64,000 nucleotides of DNA from Solimonas sp. (GCA_030149365.1 JASBRP010000001.1:1-64000), one strand, 5' to 3'; positions 36,026-44,985 are shown, counted from the first letter of the stretch. Notes: generated by a model not told the origin, from the letters alone. A program made the numbers and translations.

Positions 36026-37336
36026 TTACAAATCCTTCACCGCGTCGCGGCGCGCGATTTCCTGGTCCACGAACTTGATCCAGTTGCCGGCCGCCTGGGC
36101 CAGTGCCGGGGCCTCCGTAGCCGCCACGAAATGCGAGCGTGCTTCGGAGAACTTGTTGGCGTTGAACAGCGCCGTGCCCAGCTGCATGTGCGCATCCGCA
36201 GGCTTGTCCATGCCCCGTGCCTTCAGCGCGGTGCGGAAGGCTTCCGCCGCACTGGTCCAGTCGCCGGTCTCGTTGTAGGCCTGCCCGAGGTAGACGTAGT
36301 GCTTGGCCTCCCCGGTCATGGTGGCCAGCTTCTGCAGCACCGGGATCTGCTGCTTGTATTCCTTGGACATGGCCAGTGCCTGCGCATACAGCTGCAGGTT
36401 CTCGGCGCTGACCTTGATGGTCTTGTTCTTCATGCCCTGTGCCAGCAGGCGCACCGCCGGATAGGGCACGTCGGTCACCATGTACAGGCGGGCCAGGTTG
36501 AGCAGGTCGGATTCGTTGGTGAGCAGCTGCGCCCGGTAGGCCGCGTGCATCAGCCGCACCTGCTCGCGCTGCTGGTCCATCAGCCCGCGCATGCCGGCGA
36601 GCTGCTGCCAATAGGTACTCTTGCCCGGCTGCAGGCCCACCAGCACTTCCAACACCCTGGCGGCCTTCTCGTACTCCTTGCGCTCGTAGTAGATCGCGCG
36701 CAGCAGCGCCAGCGCCGCTTCCTTGGGCGCCTGCCCGCGCTGCTTGGAGATCTGCAGCGAGGTCACCAGCGCCTTCTCGGCCTCGGCGTACTTCTGGGTC
36801 TGGTAATAGGCCTGCGCCAGTAGCGCGTAACCTTCCGGACTCGGCTCCGCCACCAGCGACAACCAACGCTTCACCACCACGATGGCCTTGTCGTAGTTCT
36901 CGGCGATGAAATAGATCTGCGCCAGGGCGTAGAGGCTGCTGTCACGCAGGCCGTCCGGCAGGTTCGGCTGCTTCAGCACCAGGTTGTACGACTCCACCGT
37001 CTTGGGCAGGTTGTCCTGGGCATAGAAAACCGCCGCGTAGAGGCTATACAGCGTGGCGCGCTCGTAGTCGTTGAGCTTGGCCTCGCCGGCCTTCAGCTCG
37101 TCCAGCGCCTTCGTGGCCGCCGGGTAATCCTTGGCCTCGAAGGCCTTCTGCGCAACCTCCATCTTCTTGTAGGTCTCGGCGCGGATCACCTGGGTCTGCT
37201 TGGTGGGCGGCGGTGCCGGCTTGCCCTTGCCCTTTTCCTTGGCAAAGGAATATTCGGCAGCGCCCGCCCCCAGCACCATGGCCAGCACCAGCAGGACGCG
37301 CAGCAACAGGTTTTTCGATCTCACTGCAGACCTCAT
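36026..37336 (-). CDS. TPR-repeat protein of a TonB2-like system
   Basis: A 436-residue protein with a signal peptide (residues 8-32, LLLRVLLVLAMVLGAGAA), a short Lys/Gly/Pro stretch, and helical tetratricopeptide repeats through most of the rest. Repeats with Tyr/Ala pairs occur, such as GYALLAQAYYQTQKYAEAEKA and KHYVYLGQAYNETGDWTSAA. TPR proteins of this kind follow tonB in Vibrio-type TonB2 operons, where they are thought to assist the periplasmic assembly. Its ATG overlaps the TonB stop by one base. Last gene before the terminator at 35812. Role in assembly is inference. Confidence 0.85.
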   Translation of the reverse strand: MRSAVRSKNLLLRVLLVLAMVLGAGAAEYSFAKEKGKGKPAPPPTKQTQVIRAETYKKMEVAQKAFEAKDYPAATKALDELKAGEAKLNDYERATLYSLYAAVFYAQDNLPKTVESYNLVLKQPNLPDGLRDSSLYALAQIYFIAENYDKAIVVVKRWLSLVAEPSPEGYALLAQAYYQTQKYAEAEKALVTSLQISKQRGQAPKEAALALLRAIYYERKEYEKAARVLEVLVGLQPGKSTYWQQLAGMRGLMDQQREQVRLMHAAYRAQLLTNESDLLNLARLYMVTDVPYPAVRLLAQGMKNKTIKVSAENLQLYAQALAMSKEYKQQIPVLQKLATMTGEAKHYVYLGQAYNETGDWTSAAEAFRTALKARGMDKPADAHMQLGTALFNANKFSEARSHFVAATEAPALAQAAGNWIKFVDQEIARRDAVKDL

Positions 37337-38061
37337 TACTTTTCGAGCTCGAAGCGGATCAGGTGCTGCACGTTGGGCACGGCGATCGGCCTGCCATTCT
37401 CCACGCGCGGCTTGTACTTGAACTTCGTCACCGCCTTCTTGGCCGCCTCATCGAAGACACCCTGCGGCTGTGCCTCGATCACCACCGGGTTGATCACGCT
37501 GCCGGACTCGGTAACGGTGAACTGCACCAGCACCCAACCCTCGATCCCCTGGCTCTGAGCGCGCGCCGGGTACATCGGCGCCACCTTCACGATCGGCAGG
37601 TACTCGCCGTCGGTGGACGACAGGCCGAAGTTGGACTTCACCTGCGTCGAGTTCTCCAGCGACATGTTGATGGCGACGTTGGTGTTGGTCGGACCCTTGA
37701 TCTGGGTCTGCTGCACCGGCACCTCGGGCGGCGCCTCGGGGCGGTCCGGCATCTCCGGCGGCGGCTTGCGGTTGCGGCTCTCGATCTCGAAATTCTTGGC
37801 CAGGCGCACGAAATCCACCGTCGGCAGGATCTCGCTGTTGCCCTGCGCACCGGTCGTGGCGTGGATCAGCGCGTAGAGCAGCCAGAACAGCCCCACCATC
37901 GCCACGCTGGAGACCAGGAAGGGCAGGAAGAAACGCAGGGGGCCGGCATGCAGCCGGGCCAGCGGACCTTCGGGCGGCAACTCCGGCGGCAGCGGATTGC
38001 CGGTCCGGCGATCCACCACGAACAGCGGCACGCGATCACCCATGGACGTGGAATTGGCCAT
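37336..38061 (-). CDS. tonB: TonB-family energy transducer
   Basis: A 241-residue TonB. It has a 45-residue cytoplasmic N-terminus, one membrane helix (about 47-72, FLPFLVSSVAMVGLFWLLYAL), a Pro-rich linker (PPPEMPDRPEAPPEVPV) and a C-terminal TonB domain with YPARAQSQGIEGWVLVQFTV and FKYKPRVENG. It transmits proton-motive force from ExbB/ExbD to outer-membrane receptors. ATG at 38061 overlaps the ExbD stop (TGATG); a GTG one codon upstream is possible. No TonB-dependent receptor gene is in the window, so it serves receptors elsewhere. Confidence 0.88.
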   Translation of the reverse strand: MANSTSMGDRVPLFVVDRRTGNPLPPELPPEGPLARLHAGPLRFFLPFLVSSVAMVGLFWLLYALIHATTGAQGNSEILPTVDFVRLAKNFEIESRNRKPPPEMPDRPEAPPEVPVQQTQIKGPTNTNVAINMSLENSTQVKSNFGLSSTDGEYLPIVKVAPMYPARAQSQGIEGWVLVQFTVTESGSVINPVVIEAQPQGVFDEAAKKAVTKFKYKPRVENGRPIAVPNVQHLIRFELEK

Positions 38062-38468
38062 CACTCCGCTCCCTTGGTCGCCACCGACACGCTCTGCACG
38101 CCGCCGGCACGGACCTGGTCCATCACCTGGGCCATGATGCCGCTTTCAGAAGCCTTGTCGGCCAGGATCACCACCGTGTCCTCGGGGCGCTCGGCGTGCA
38201 TGCGCTCCACCAGCGCCCGCACCTCCGGCATCGTCACCTTCTTGCGGTCCATCCAGACCTCGCCGTTGGGACGAACGGCGATCAGGATGTTGCCGCTGGC
38301 CTTGGACTCGGCCGTCTCGGCCTGCTCCTTGTCGACCTTCACGCCAGCCTGCTTGACGAAGCTGGTGATGATGATGAAAAAGATCAGCAGGTTCAGCACG
38401 AAGTCCAGCATCGGCGCCAGGTCGATGCCGTGATGTCCGTCGTCTGTTGCATGTCGGCGGGCTTGCAT
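38061..38468 (-). CDS. exbD: ExbD/TolR-family protein (second copy)
   Basis: A 135-residue proton-channel partner with one N-terminal membrane helix (LDFVLNLLIFFIII) holding the conserved Asp in its first turn, and a periplasmic domain with RPNGEVWMDRKKV. It is closely related to the ExbD encoded immediately upstream (28 nt apart), so the operon has two exbD genes in a row. The two share the MLDFVLNLLIFFI stretch but differ in the periplasmic part, so they may form a mixed dimer. A strong GAGGAG precedes the start. Confidence 0.88.
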   Translation of the reverse strand: MQARRHATDDGHHGIDLAPMLDFVLNLLIFFIIITSFVKQAGVKVDKEQAETAESKASGNILIAVRPNGEVWMDRKKVTMPEVRALVERMHAERPEDTVVILADKASESGIMAQVMDQVRAGGVQSVSVATKGAE

Positions 38469-38496
38469 GAGTTTCTCCTCGGCTCGCTCTGGGCTG

Positions 38497-38919
38497 CTAC
38501 TTGCTGGCAGTGGGCTGCAGCATGACGTTCATCGCGCCACCGGCCCGTGCCTGGTCCATCGCCTTGACCACCACGCCCGTAGGTGCCTTGGTATTGGCAA
38601 TCACGATCACCGGCCCCTCCGGCTTCTCGCCGCGGAAGCGCTCGACGTTGGCGCGGATCGCGGCCGGGTCCACCAGGCGCTGGTCGATCGAAATGTCGCC
38701 GTTCTTGTGTACGGCGATGAACAGCGTGCTGTTGTCCTCTTCTTCCTTTTGCTTCGGCGGCGCCGGAGGAGGCGTGTTGAGGCTCAGGCCCACTTCCTTC
38801 ACGAACACAGCCGTGATGATGAAGAAGATCAGCAGGTTCAGGACGAAGTCGAGCATCGGCGCGAGGTCGATGGCCTCTTCGTCATGCTCGACGTGCTGGC
38901 GGCGGTGGCGCAGTCCCAT
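38497..38919 (-). CDS. exbD: ExbD/TolR-family protein (first copy)
   Basis: A 140-residue ExbD with a cytoplasmic start rich in His/Arg, one membrane helix with the conserved Asp (IDLAPMLDFVLNLLIFF), a Pro-rich linker (NTPPPAPPKQKEEEDN) and a periplasmic domain (HKNGDISIDQRL). It lies 12 nt after the ExbB-type gene and 28 nt before the other ExbD. The pair is unusual since most systems have one ExbD, but TonB systems with two are known in some Gram-negatives. Both should work with the ExbB at 38932. Confidence 0.88.
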   Translation of the reverse strand: MGLRHRRQHVEHDEEAIDLAPMLDFVLNLLIFFIITAVFVKEVGLSLNTPPPAPPKQKEEEDNSTLFIAVHKNGDISIDQRLVDPAAIRANVERFRGEKPEGPVIVIANTKAPTGVVVKAMDQARAGGAMNVMLQPTASK

Positions 38920-38931
38920 GGTACGTTCCTG

Positions 38932-39462
38932 TTAGAAGCTGAACCGGTCGGCGAGCAGCTCGGTCTGCTTGCGGATCGTCGACTGGAAATAGAAGACCGG
39001 ATACATCCCGGTCACGCTCACCGCCAGGCCCGTCATCGTGCAGTTCATGGCCTTGGACACGCCGGACGCCATTGTTCTGGCATCGGCCGAGCCCAGGATC
39101 GACATGGAGTCGAACACCTCGAGCATGCCGTGCACGGTGCCCACCAGGCCCAACAGCGGGCACATGGGGATCAGTACTTTCAGGACCGGCATGTTCTCCG
39201 CCATGGCGCCGTTGAGCCGCGAGATCATCGCCTTGCGGATCTGGTGCGAGGCCCAGGACTGATGCTCGGGCCGCGCCTGCCATTCGGCCAGCATGCCGCT
39301 GACCATGTAGGGCATGCGGGCCTTGTGGAACCACAGCCGCTCGAAGATCAGCGTCCACATCGTGATGCCGGCCACCAGGATCCAGATCACGAACGGCCCG
39401 CCAGCGATGATCAGCTGGCTAACCGCGTGGAACGGCGACATCAGGATTTCAGGACCTGTCAT
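38932..39462 (-). CDS. exbB: MotA/TolQ/ExbB proton channel protein
   Basis: A 176-residue ExbB-type channel with three membrane helices: LIIAGGPFVIWILVAGITMWTLIF without a long periplasmic part, LIPMCPLLGLVGTVHGML with the PLLGLLGTV-type signature, and MNCTMTGLAVSVTGMY. It is the shorter of the two ExbB-type proteins in this operon. Together with ExbD it makes the proton channel that powers TonB. The 254-nt gap upstream to the longer ExbB-like gene might hold a second promoter. Confidence 0.88.
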   Translation of the reverse strand: MTGPEILMSPFHAVSQLIIAGGPFVIWILVAGITMWTLIFERLWFHKARMPYMVSGMLAEWQARPEHQSWASHQIRKAMISRLNGAMAENMPVLKVLIPMCPLLGLVGTVHGMLEVFDSMSILGSADARTMASGVSKAMNCTMTGLAVSVTGMYPVFYFQSTIRKQTELLADRFSF

Positions 39463-39716
39463 TGCATCCTCCGGTCGCAGCGTTGCCCCGTCGCGGGTGC
39501 CAGGCTAGGCGCGAGAAGGGCGTTTGGTGGGCCCAAATAACCGACGAGCAACAACGCCTGGCGCCCGCGGCGGGGATAACCCGAAGGGCCGGGGCCGCTT
39601 GGGCGCTTCCCGCTGCCGCGAAGGCCTGCCGCAGATCCGGTCCATCACCGCGCCCGCCTGCCGCACGGAGCCCAAGTGACCCCCGGCGCTGCGATCGGAG
39701 GGTGCGATGACAGGTC

Positions 39717-41105
39717 CTATGCACGACGCTTCTCGATCAGCTCGGCCAGTAGCCCCGTGCTCTGCTCGTCCAGGATCTGGATGACGCGCTTGGAGCGGCT
39801 CTGCAGGGCGCTGTTGGCGAACAGCAGCGGGATGGCGATGCCCAGGCCCAGCAGGGTGGCGATCATGGCCATGGAGATACCGGCGGCCATCAGCTTCGGA
39901 TCGCCCGAGCCGGACTCGGTGATCACCTGGAAGGTGTGGATCATGCCGACAACGGTACCGACCAGGCCCAGCAGCGGGCCGGCGGCGACGCCGAGCTTGA
40001 GGAAGGATTGGCCGCGTTCCAGCGGCGGCAGTTCCTTGAGCACGGCTTCGGAGACGCGCAGCTCGATGACCTCGGAGTCCTCGTTGGTGCCCGGCGCATT
40101 GTTGCCCCGGAAGGCCAGCAGGACGCGGCCCAGCGGGTTGTCCGTGCTGAGCTGGTTCAGGTTGGCGAGCTGGCGGTTGACCTTGTTGCTGGTCATCAGC
40201 AGGTAGCTGAACTGATAGACAGCGATGATGGTGCCGATCAGGCCGATGGCCAGGATCAGCCAGTTGACGGCCTCACCTTCGACGATGCGGTCGACCATGC
40301 TGGGGCGCTGCGAGAACAGGTTCAGCAGCACGCCGCGGGTCGGGTCGATGACCATGGCGTGGTAACCGCTGCCCTCTTCCTCGAAGTCCCCGGCGATGCC
40401 ACCGAACTTGCCCGGCGGCTGCTTCGGCGGCGTGCTGAAGGCATTGGCGCCAGTGGTGTATTCCAGGAACTTGCCGTCCGACACCGCCACGAAGGGGCCG
40501 ACGCGCAGGACCGTCTTGTCGGTCTGGGCGCCGTCCGGGGCGGTGACCTTGGCCTGGATGCGGGTGACCTTGCCGCCTTCGGTCATTTCACGCTGCATCT
40601 CGAACCAGAAGCGGTTCAGGTCTTCCATCGGCGGCATGGTCTTGGTCTGCGCCAGGCGGTCGATCTGGGCGACGCGGTCCGGGAACTGCGCGGTCAGCAT
40701 CGAGTTACGGGCCACCGTGGCGAAGTCGCCAGCGGTCTGGCGCATGACGCCGAACAGTTCGCCGAGGTTGCCGGCCTTGATGTCGCGGGCCTGGGTCAGT
40801 TCGCCGATCAGACGGTCGTTGTCCTCGAACTGCTTCACCAGTGCGGCGGACTGGTTCTCCAGCGCGGTCTTCTCGACGTTGGCTTCGTTCAGCAGCTTCT
40901 GCTGCTGGTCACGCGCGCCGGCGAAGCGGGCCTCGCGCTCGGCATTGACCTTGGCGTCGCGCGCGTCGGCGCTGCGAACCTGCTCGAGCAGTTCGTCCAG
41001 GGTCTTGGCCTGCGCCGGGGCGGCTGGTGCCTGGGCCAGGGCCGGCAGGCCGATGACGCCGAGGGAGGCAACCGCCAGGATACGGAGAGTGTTGTTGAGT
41101 TTCAT
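39717..41105 (-). CDS. Long ExbB/TolQ-family protein, TtpC-like
   Basis: A 462-residue protein. It has a signal peptide (residues 5-24), a periplasmic coiled coil (30-140, VNAEREARFAGARDQQQKLL), a beta domain, then three membrane helices and the MotA/TolQ/ExbB signature PLLGLVGTVVGM. This is the architecture of TtpC, the accessory ExbB-like protein essential to Vibrio TonB2 systems. It is 3 nt downstream of DUF3450 and probably forms one complex with it. Location across the inner membrane with a large periplasmic part. Confidence 0.87.
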   Translation of the reverse strand: MKLNNTLRILAVASLGVIGLPALAQAPAAPAQAKTLDELLEQVRSADARDAKVNAEREARFAGARDQQQKLLNEANVEKTALENQSAALVKQFEDNDRLIGELTQARDIKAGNLGELFGVMRQTAGDFATVARNSMLTAQFPDRVAQIDRLAQTKTMPPMEDLNRFWFEMQREMTEGGKVTRIQAKVTAPDGAQTDKTVLRVGPFVAVSDGKFLEYTTGANAFSTPPKQPPGKFGGIAGDFEEEGSGYHAMVIDPTRGVLLNLFSQRPSMVDRIVEGEAVNWLILAIGLIGTIIAVYQFSYLLMTSNKVNRQLANLNQLSTDNPLGRVLLAFRGNNAPGTNEDSEVIELRVSEAVLKELPPLERGQSFLKLGVAAGPLLGLVGTVVGMIHTFQVITESGSGDPKLMAAGISMAMIATLLGLGIAIPLLFANSALQSRSKRVIQILDEQSTGLLAELIEKRRA

Positions 41106-41108
41106 GGC

Positions 41109-41867
41109 TTACTTGCTCGCAGCGGCCTGGACGGGGACGATCAGCAGGTTCGGAGAGGTCTGCTTCTTGGCGACCTTGAGGCCTTCCTTGACCCCTTCGC
41201 TGTACTCACCACCGGCGCTCCAGTCCTTCTTCTCACGATCCCAGTAACCGGTCTCGGCGCCGTCCGGCGTCTGGTAGAACAGGCCAACGCGGCCCACGCG
41301 CAGGAAGTCCACTTCCTTGTCGCCCAGCTTGCCGCGATAGGCTTCGATGGTGCGGCCGTATTCCATCTCGATCTGGTAGGCCTCGACGATGCGGCGGTAC
41401 TTCTCGGAGACCGTCACGTCGGCGCGCGGCATCATCTCGTTCAGGCGAGCGACGCGCCCCACGCGCTCTTCCTTCAGGAAGGGCACGTCCAGCTGCACGA
41501 ACTGCTCCAGCGAGCCGAGCATGCGCTGCATCAGCGGCAGGATCTCGATGTTGGTGCGCTCCAGCTCGGAGGATTCCTGGCGGATCACCACCATTTCGTC
41601 CTGCTGCGACTTCAGTTGCGCGCGCAGCTGCTGCAGGTACAGCTTCAGGCCCTCGGTCTCGCGCAGCGTCGTGCGGTAGTCGTTGGCCAGGTCGCGGCCC
41701 TGCTCGGCCAGCGCATCCACGCGCTTCTGCGCGTCGACCTGCGCCACCAGCCACTGGTCCCCGGTCTTGGACACGTCGGACACCGTCGCCGCGTAGACAC
41801 CCGCCGCAAACAGGCTCGCGAGGACCGCAAGACCGCCTCTCCACTGCATTGAATTGAACCGATACAT
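41109..41867 (-). CDS. DUF3450 periplasmic coiled-coil protein
   Basis: A 252-residue protein with a signal peptide (about 1-25) and a long coiled coil (residues 30-120, with DALAEQGRDLANDY and LQQLRAQLKSQQDEM), then a beta-rich tail. DUF3450 proteins precede ExbB-like genes in TonB2-type operons; their role is unclear. The ATG at 41867 has AGGAG at the right distance; an upstream TTG at 41873 is too close to the same site. It is the first gene of the transport-energising operon. I saw no strong promoter in the 83 nt upstream. Confidence 0.83.
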   Translation of the reverse strand: MYRFNSMQWRGGLAVLASLFAAGVYAATVSDVSKTGDQWLVAQVDAQKRVDALAEQGRDLANDYRTTLRETEGLKLYLQQLRAQLKSQQDEMVVIRQESSELERTNIEILPLMQRMLGSLEQFVQLDVPFLKEERVGRVARLNEMMPRADVTVSEKYRRIVEAYQIEMEYGRTIEAYRGKLGDKEVDFLRVGRVGLFYQTPDGAETGYWDREKKDWSAGGEYSEGVKEGLKVAKKQTSPNLLIVPVQAAASK

Positions 41868-41950
41868 CTTCAAGTCTCCTCGCTATACGTTTGGAATCCG
41901 TACCGGATCCCAGAGAATTCGATGACTGGGGACACTGACAGCAACGTCGT

Positions 41951-42676
41951 TCAGACGGCGCTCGGCGGCCGGAGGACGATGTCCTCGACCATCGAGCGGC
42001 GTGAAAGCTGGTAGGCGTCGAAAAAGACCTGGGCGACATCCTCGGCCGACATGAAGCGGCTGACGTCGGCGTCGCTGCCGTCCCAGGTCGGGGTATCCGT
42101 GGGGCCGGGGTAGACGCAGCACACGCGGATGCCCTGCGGCGACAGCTCGGCGCGCAAGGCACGGGCCAGCCCGGTCACGCCATGCTTGGCGGCGCAGTAG
42201 GCGGCGTTGTTCGCCAGGCCTTCCAGCCCGGAGGTGGACGAGGTGAAGAAGATGTCGCCCTGGCGGCGCTCGATCATGGCCGGCACGAAGGCACGCGTCA
42301 CCGCGAAGGCCCCTACCAGGTTCTCCTGCAGCGTCAGCAGGAACTCCGACACCGGCATGTCCTGCACCGCCCCGCCGCGCCAGTGGCCGGCGTTGTTGAT
42401 TAGCACATCCACCGGGCCGAGGCGCTGCTGCACCGCCTGCGCCATCCGTTCCACCTGCTCGGGATCGGTGATGTCCGCCGCAAAGGCCTCCGCCTGGGCA
42501 CCGTCGGCCCAGCACGCTTGAGCAACCTGCTCGAGACGCTGCTGGTTGCGCGCCACCAGGGCCAGCCGTGCGGCTGGCAGGCCCACAGCGAAGCGTCTTG
42601 CGATCGCCGCGCCGATACCCTGCGAGGCGCCGGTCACCAGCACCACCGGATCAGCTTTGGCAGCGGCGCTGGTCAT
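41951..42676 (-). CDS. Short-chain dehydrogenase/reductase
   Basis: A 241-residue classical SDR: TGASQGIGAAI at residues 15-25, NNAG near residue 95 and catalytic YCAAK. A C-terminal motif YQLSRRSMVEDIVLRPP resembles bacterial SDRs of the YdfG/serine-dehydrogenase branch. It follows the ferredoxin reductase gene after 3 nt, so it is in the same operon, which carries operator D at its promoter. Probably acts on a hydroxy or keto intermediate. Substrate unknown. Confidence 0.85.
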   Translation of the reverse strand: MTSAAAKADPVVLVTGASQGIGAAIARRFAVGLPAARLALVARNQQRLEQVAQACWADGAQAEAFAADITDPEQVERMAQAVQQRLGPVDVLINNAGHWRGGAVQDMPVSEFLLTLQENLVGAFAVTRAFVPAMIERRQGDIFFTSSTSGLEGLANNAAYCAAKHGVTGLARALRAELSPQGIRVCCVYPGPTDTPTWDGSDADVSRFMSAEDVAQVFFDAYQLSRRSMVEDIVLRPPSAV

Positions 42677-42679
42677 GGT

Positions 42680-43915
42680 TCAGGCCACCAGGGACTTCAG
42701 GACGACCGACTCGTCGGCGAGCACGGCGGGGTCCGCGCGCAGGCGTGCCGCCACCATCTTCTTGCCCACCATGAAATCGGGCGCGCGGTTCACCGAATCC
42801 ACGGCGATCACCACGCCCTGCTGCAGGTAGAAAGCCACGAAGCTGTCGGCGGCCATCGAGCCGCGAACCACGACCTGGTCGTAGCCCTGCGACAGGCCCA
42901 CCATCTGCAGCTTGAGGTTGTACTGGTCCGACCAGAACCAGGGCACGCTGGCATGCGGCAGGCGCTGCCCGCAGATGCTGGCGGCGGCGACGCGCGCCTG
43001 CTCGCTGGCATTGGGCACCGACTCCAGGCGCGTGCGGCGCCCGAGGAAGCCGTTGTCATGATTGGTGCAGTCACCGGCGGCGACTATGTCCGGATCGCTG
43101 GTCTGCGCGTAGAGATCGACCAGCACGCCGTTGTCCACCGCCAGGCCCGCCTGCTCGGCCAGCTCGGTGTTGGGGATCAGGCCGATGCCGACGATCAGCA
43201 GATCCGCCGGCACCCGCGTGCCGTCCTGCAGGATCACGGCTGTCACCTGCCGGTCGTCGTACTCCAGTTCGCGCACGCCGGCACCCAGGCGGATATCCAC
43301 GCCATGGCGGCGATGCACCGAGTCGTAGTACTCGGACAGCTCCGGGCCGGTCACGCGGGCCAGCAGCCGCGGCATCGCCTCCACCAGCGTGACCTGCAAC
43401 TCCTTCTTGATGCCGACGGCCGCCACTTCCAGGCCGATGTAGCCACCGCCCACGATCACCAGGCGCTTGCCGGCCTTGAACTGCTGGCGCAGCCGGCCGA
43501 TGTCCTCGATGGTGCGCACGTAGTGCACGTTGGGCCGTTCGGCGCCCGGCAACGGCAGACGGCGCGCACGGCCGCCGGTGGTGATCGCCAGCTTGTCGTA
43601 GGACAGGACCTGGCCATCGGAAAGCGTCACCGTATGCGCGGCGCGATCGATCGCTTCCACGCGCACGCCGGTCAGCAGCTCGATATCGTGCTTGGCGTAG
43701 GCCTCGCGCGACTTGATGTAGAGCGCATCCTCGCCAATGTCACCGGAGAGAAACGCCTTGGACAGCGGAGGACGGCGATACGGCACCGCGGCCTCGTCGC
43801 CGACCAGGACGATGCGGCCGGCGTAGCCGGTCTGGCGCAGCGCCGTGGCGAGATCGCCACCGGCCTGGCCCGCGCCGACGATGACGGTGACAGGGGCGGA
43901 AGCGGGGGCGGTCAC
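42680..43915 (-). CDS. NAD(P)H-dependent ferredoxin reductase (putidaredoxin reductase-like)
   Basis: A 411-residue two-dinucleotide-domain flavoprotein. The FAD site reads VIVGAGQAGG (near 10-19), the NADH site VIVGGGYIGLE, and the C-terminal FAD motif VAAGDC. Typical for putidaredoxin/rhodocoxin reductases that feed ferredoxins to P450s. Its only plausible partner in the window is the three-Cys ferredoxin at 4616. It begins with GTG at 43915, which overlaps the stop of a 29-codon ORF (GTGA), so its translation may depend on that ORF. No other Shine-Dalgarno is evident for it. Confidence 0.88.
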   Translation of the reverse strand: MTAPASAPVTVIVGAGQAGGDLATALRQTGYAGRIVLVGDEAAVPYRRPPLSKAFLSGDIGEDALYIKSREAYAKHDIELLTGVRVEAIDRAAHTVTLSDGQVLSYDKLAITTGGRARRLPLPGAERPNVHYVRTIEDIGRLRQQFKAGKRLVIVGGGYIGLEVAAVGIKKELQVTLVEAMPRLLARVTGPELSEYYDSVHRRHGVDIRLGAGVRELEYDDRQVTAVILQDGTRVPADLLIVGIGLIPNTELAEQAGLAVDNGVLVDLYAQTSDPDIVAAGDCTNHDNGFLGRRTRLESVPNASEQARVAAASICGQRLPHASVPWFWSDQYNLKLQMVGLSQGYDQVVVRGSMAADSFVAFYLQQGVVIAVDSVNRAPDFMVGKKMVAARLRADPAVLADESVVLKSLVA

Positions 43916-44001
43916 GGACGCACTCCGGAAGGGCCACGCGGCATCAGGCCCGCGGCGGGATACCGGTCATCCTTCAGGTTGACGTATGCCACCTGCCTCA
44001 T
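43912..44001 (-). CDS. Possible 29-aa leader ORF coupled to the ferredoxin reductase
   Basis: A short ORF, starting MRQVAYVNLK and ending GVRP, with a very strong ribosome site (AGGAGGAGG, 5 nt before ATG at 44001). It ends by overlapping the GTG start of the ferredoxin reductase. It is in a different frame from the reductase, so it is not an N-terminal extension. It lies about 100 nt downstream of operator D. It may be a leader peptide that sets translation of the reductase. No family recognised; too short to be sure. Confidence 0.5.
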   Translation of the reverse strand: MRQVAYVNLKDDRYPAAGLMPRGPSGVRP

Positions 44002-44089
44002 CAGCCCTCCTCCTGGGTGCGCCTCGACGGCGCCCGCATGCACACCGGGAATGGTCTTCGCCCGCCATGGATGGCGTCCCGGTTATTAG

Positions 44090-44104
44090 ATCAACAGTGT
44101 TGCT
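44090..44104. promoter_or_regulatory. Operator D, ATCAAC-N3-GTTGCT
   Basis: A 15-bp near-palindrome with the same half-sites as the other operators but a 3-nt spacer. It lies at the predicted transcription start of the candidate promoter at 44109-44136 (minus strand). Confidence 0.5.
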
Positions 44105-44108
44105 TACC

Positions 44109-44136
44109 ATCATACGCAAACGGTCCGGCCGTGCAA
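44109..44136 (-). promoter_or_regulatory. Candidate promoter of the leader-reductase-SDR operon
   Basis: Minus strand: TTGCAC (44136-44131), 16-bp spacer, TATGAT (44114-44109). The predicted start falls near 44102, within operator D. Confidence 0.4.
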
Positions 44137-44209
44137 TGTCCCGAACCGCTGGCGTTTCAGTCTGGAACGGCAGCTTTGTCGACTGCCGTTCCAGACTGTC
44201 CGCGCAGTG

Positions 44210-44887
44210 TCAGACCCTGCCCGTCACCGGGATCAGCGCACCGGTCACGGCCGAGGCACCGCGCCCCAGCAGGAACAGGATCACTTCGGCCAGCTCCTGC
44301 GGGCGCACCCAGCGCGAGTGGTCCGCGTCGGGCATGTCCGCCCGGTTGGCTGGCGTGTCGATGATGCTGGGCAGCACGGCGTTGACCGTGATCGCACGGT
44401 CCTTGAGTTCTTCCGCCAGCGCCTCGGTAAAGCGGGCAACTCCCGCCTTGGACGCGGCGTAGGCGCCCATGCCCATGGCAGCCTTGGTGGCCCCGGCCGC
44501 ACCGATGTTGACGATGCGTCCGCCCTCGCGCAGCTTCGGCAGCGCGGCCCGGCAGGCATTGACCGCCGTGCGCAGGTTGATCTGGTACAGCAGGTCCCAG
44601 GTGTCGATGGAACCGTCCGCCACGGTCTCCCAGCGGAAGCCGCCGGCGATATTGACCAGGCCATCGATGCCGCCATGGCGGGCGGCGATTGCCGCCAGGG
44701 CCTCCTGCGTGGCCTTGGCGTCGCCGAGGTCCAGCGCCGGCCAGGCCTGCGCGCCGCGCGGCGGCTCTCCATCCACGCGGTCCACCGCCACCACCGTGGC
44801 CCCGGCAGCAACGGCCGCCTCGGCGACCTGGCGGCCCAGGATTCCCAGTGCCCCGGTGATGACGATGGTCCTGCCCGCCAGTTCCAT
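44210..44887 (-). CDS. Short-chain dehydrogenase/reductase
   Basis: A 225-residue SDR: TGALGILGRQ near residue 10, NIAGGFRW near residue 76, and YAASK. It ends in the SDR C-terminal segment TGALIPVTGRV without the usual DGG. I start it at the ATG at 44887; the open frame upstream passes through operator E and is not credible. It has its own candidate promoter with operator E, and lies divergent from the AraC gene at 45296. Likely an alcohol or hydroxyacyl dehydrogenase; substrate unknown. Confidence 0.83.
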   Translation of the reverse strand: MELAGRTIVITGALGILGRQVAEAAVAAGATVVAVDRVDGEPPRGAQAWPALDLGDAKATQEALAAIAARHGGIDGLVNIAGGFRWETVADGSIDTWDLLYQINLRTAVNACRAALPKLREGGRIVNIGAAGATKAAMGMGAYAASKAGVARFTEALAEELKDRAITVNAVLPSIIDTPANRADMPDADHSRWVRPQELAEVILFLLGRGASAVTGALIPVTGRV

Positions 44888-44985
44888 GATGTGCTTGCTC
44901 CCTTGGATGAATTGCCAGGATCGGACGGCGGCAGTCCTCCACCACGGAGGGAACCGGCAACCCGGCCGCGCCATCATCAAATTTG

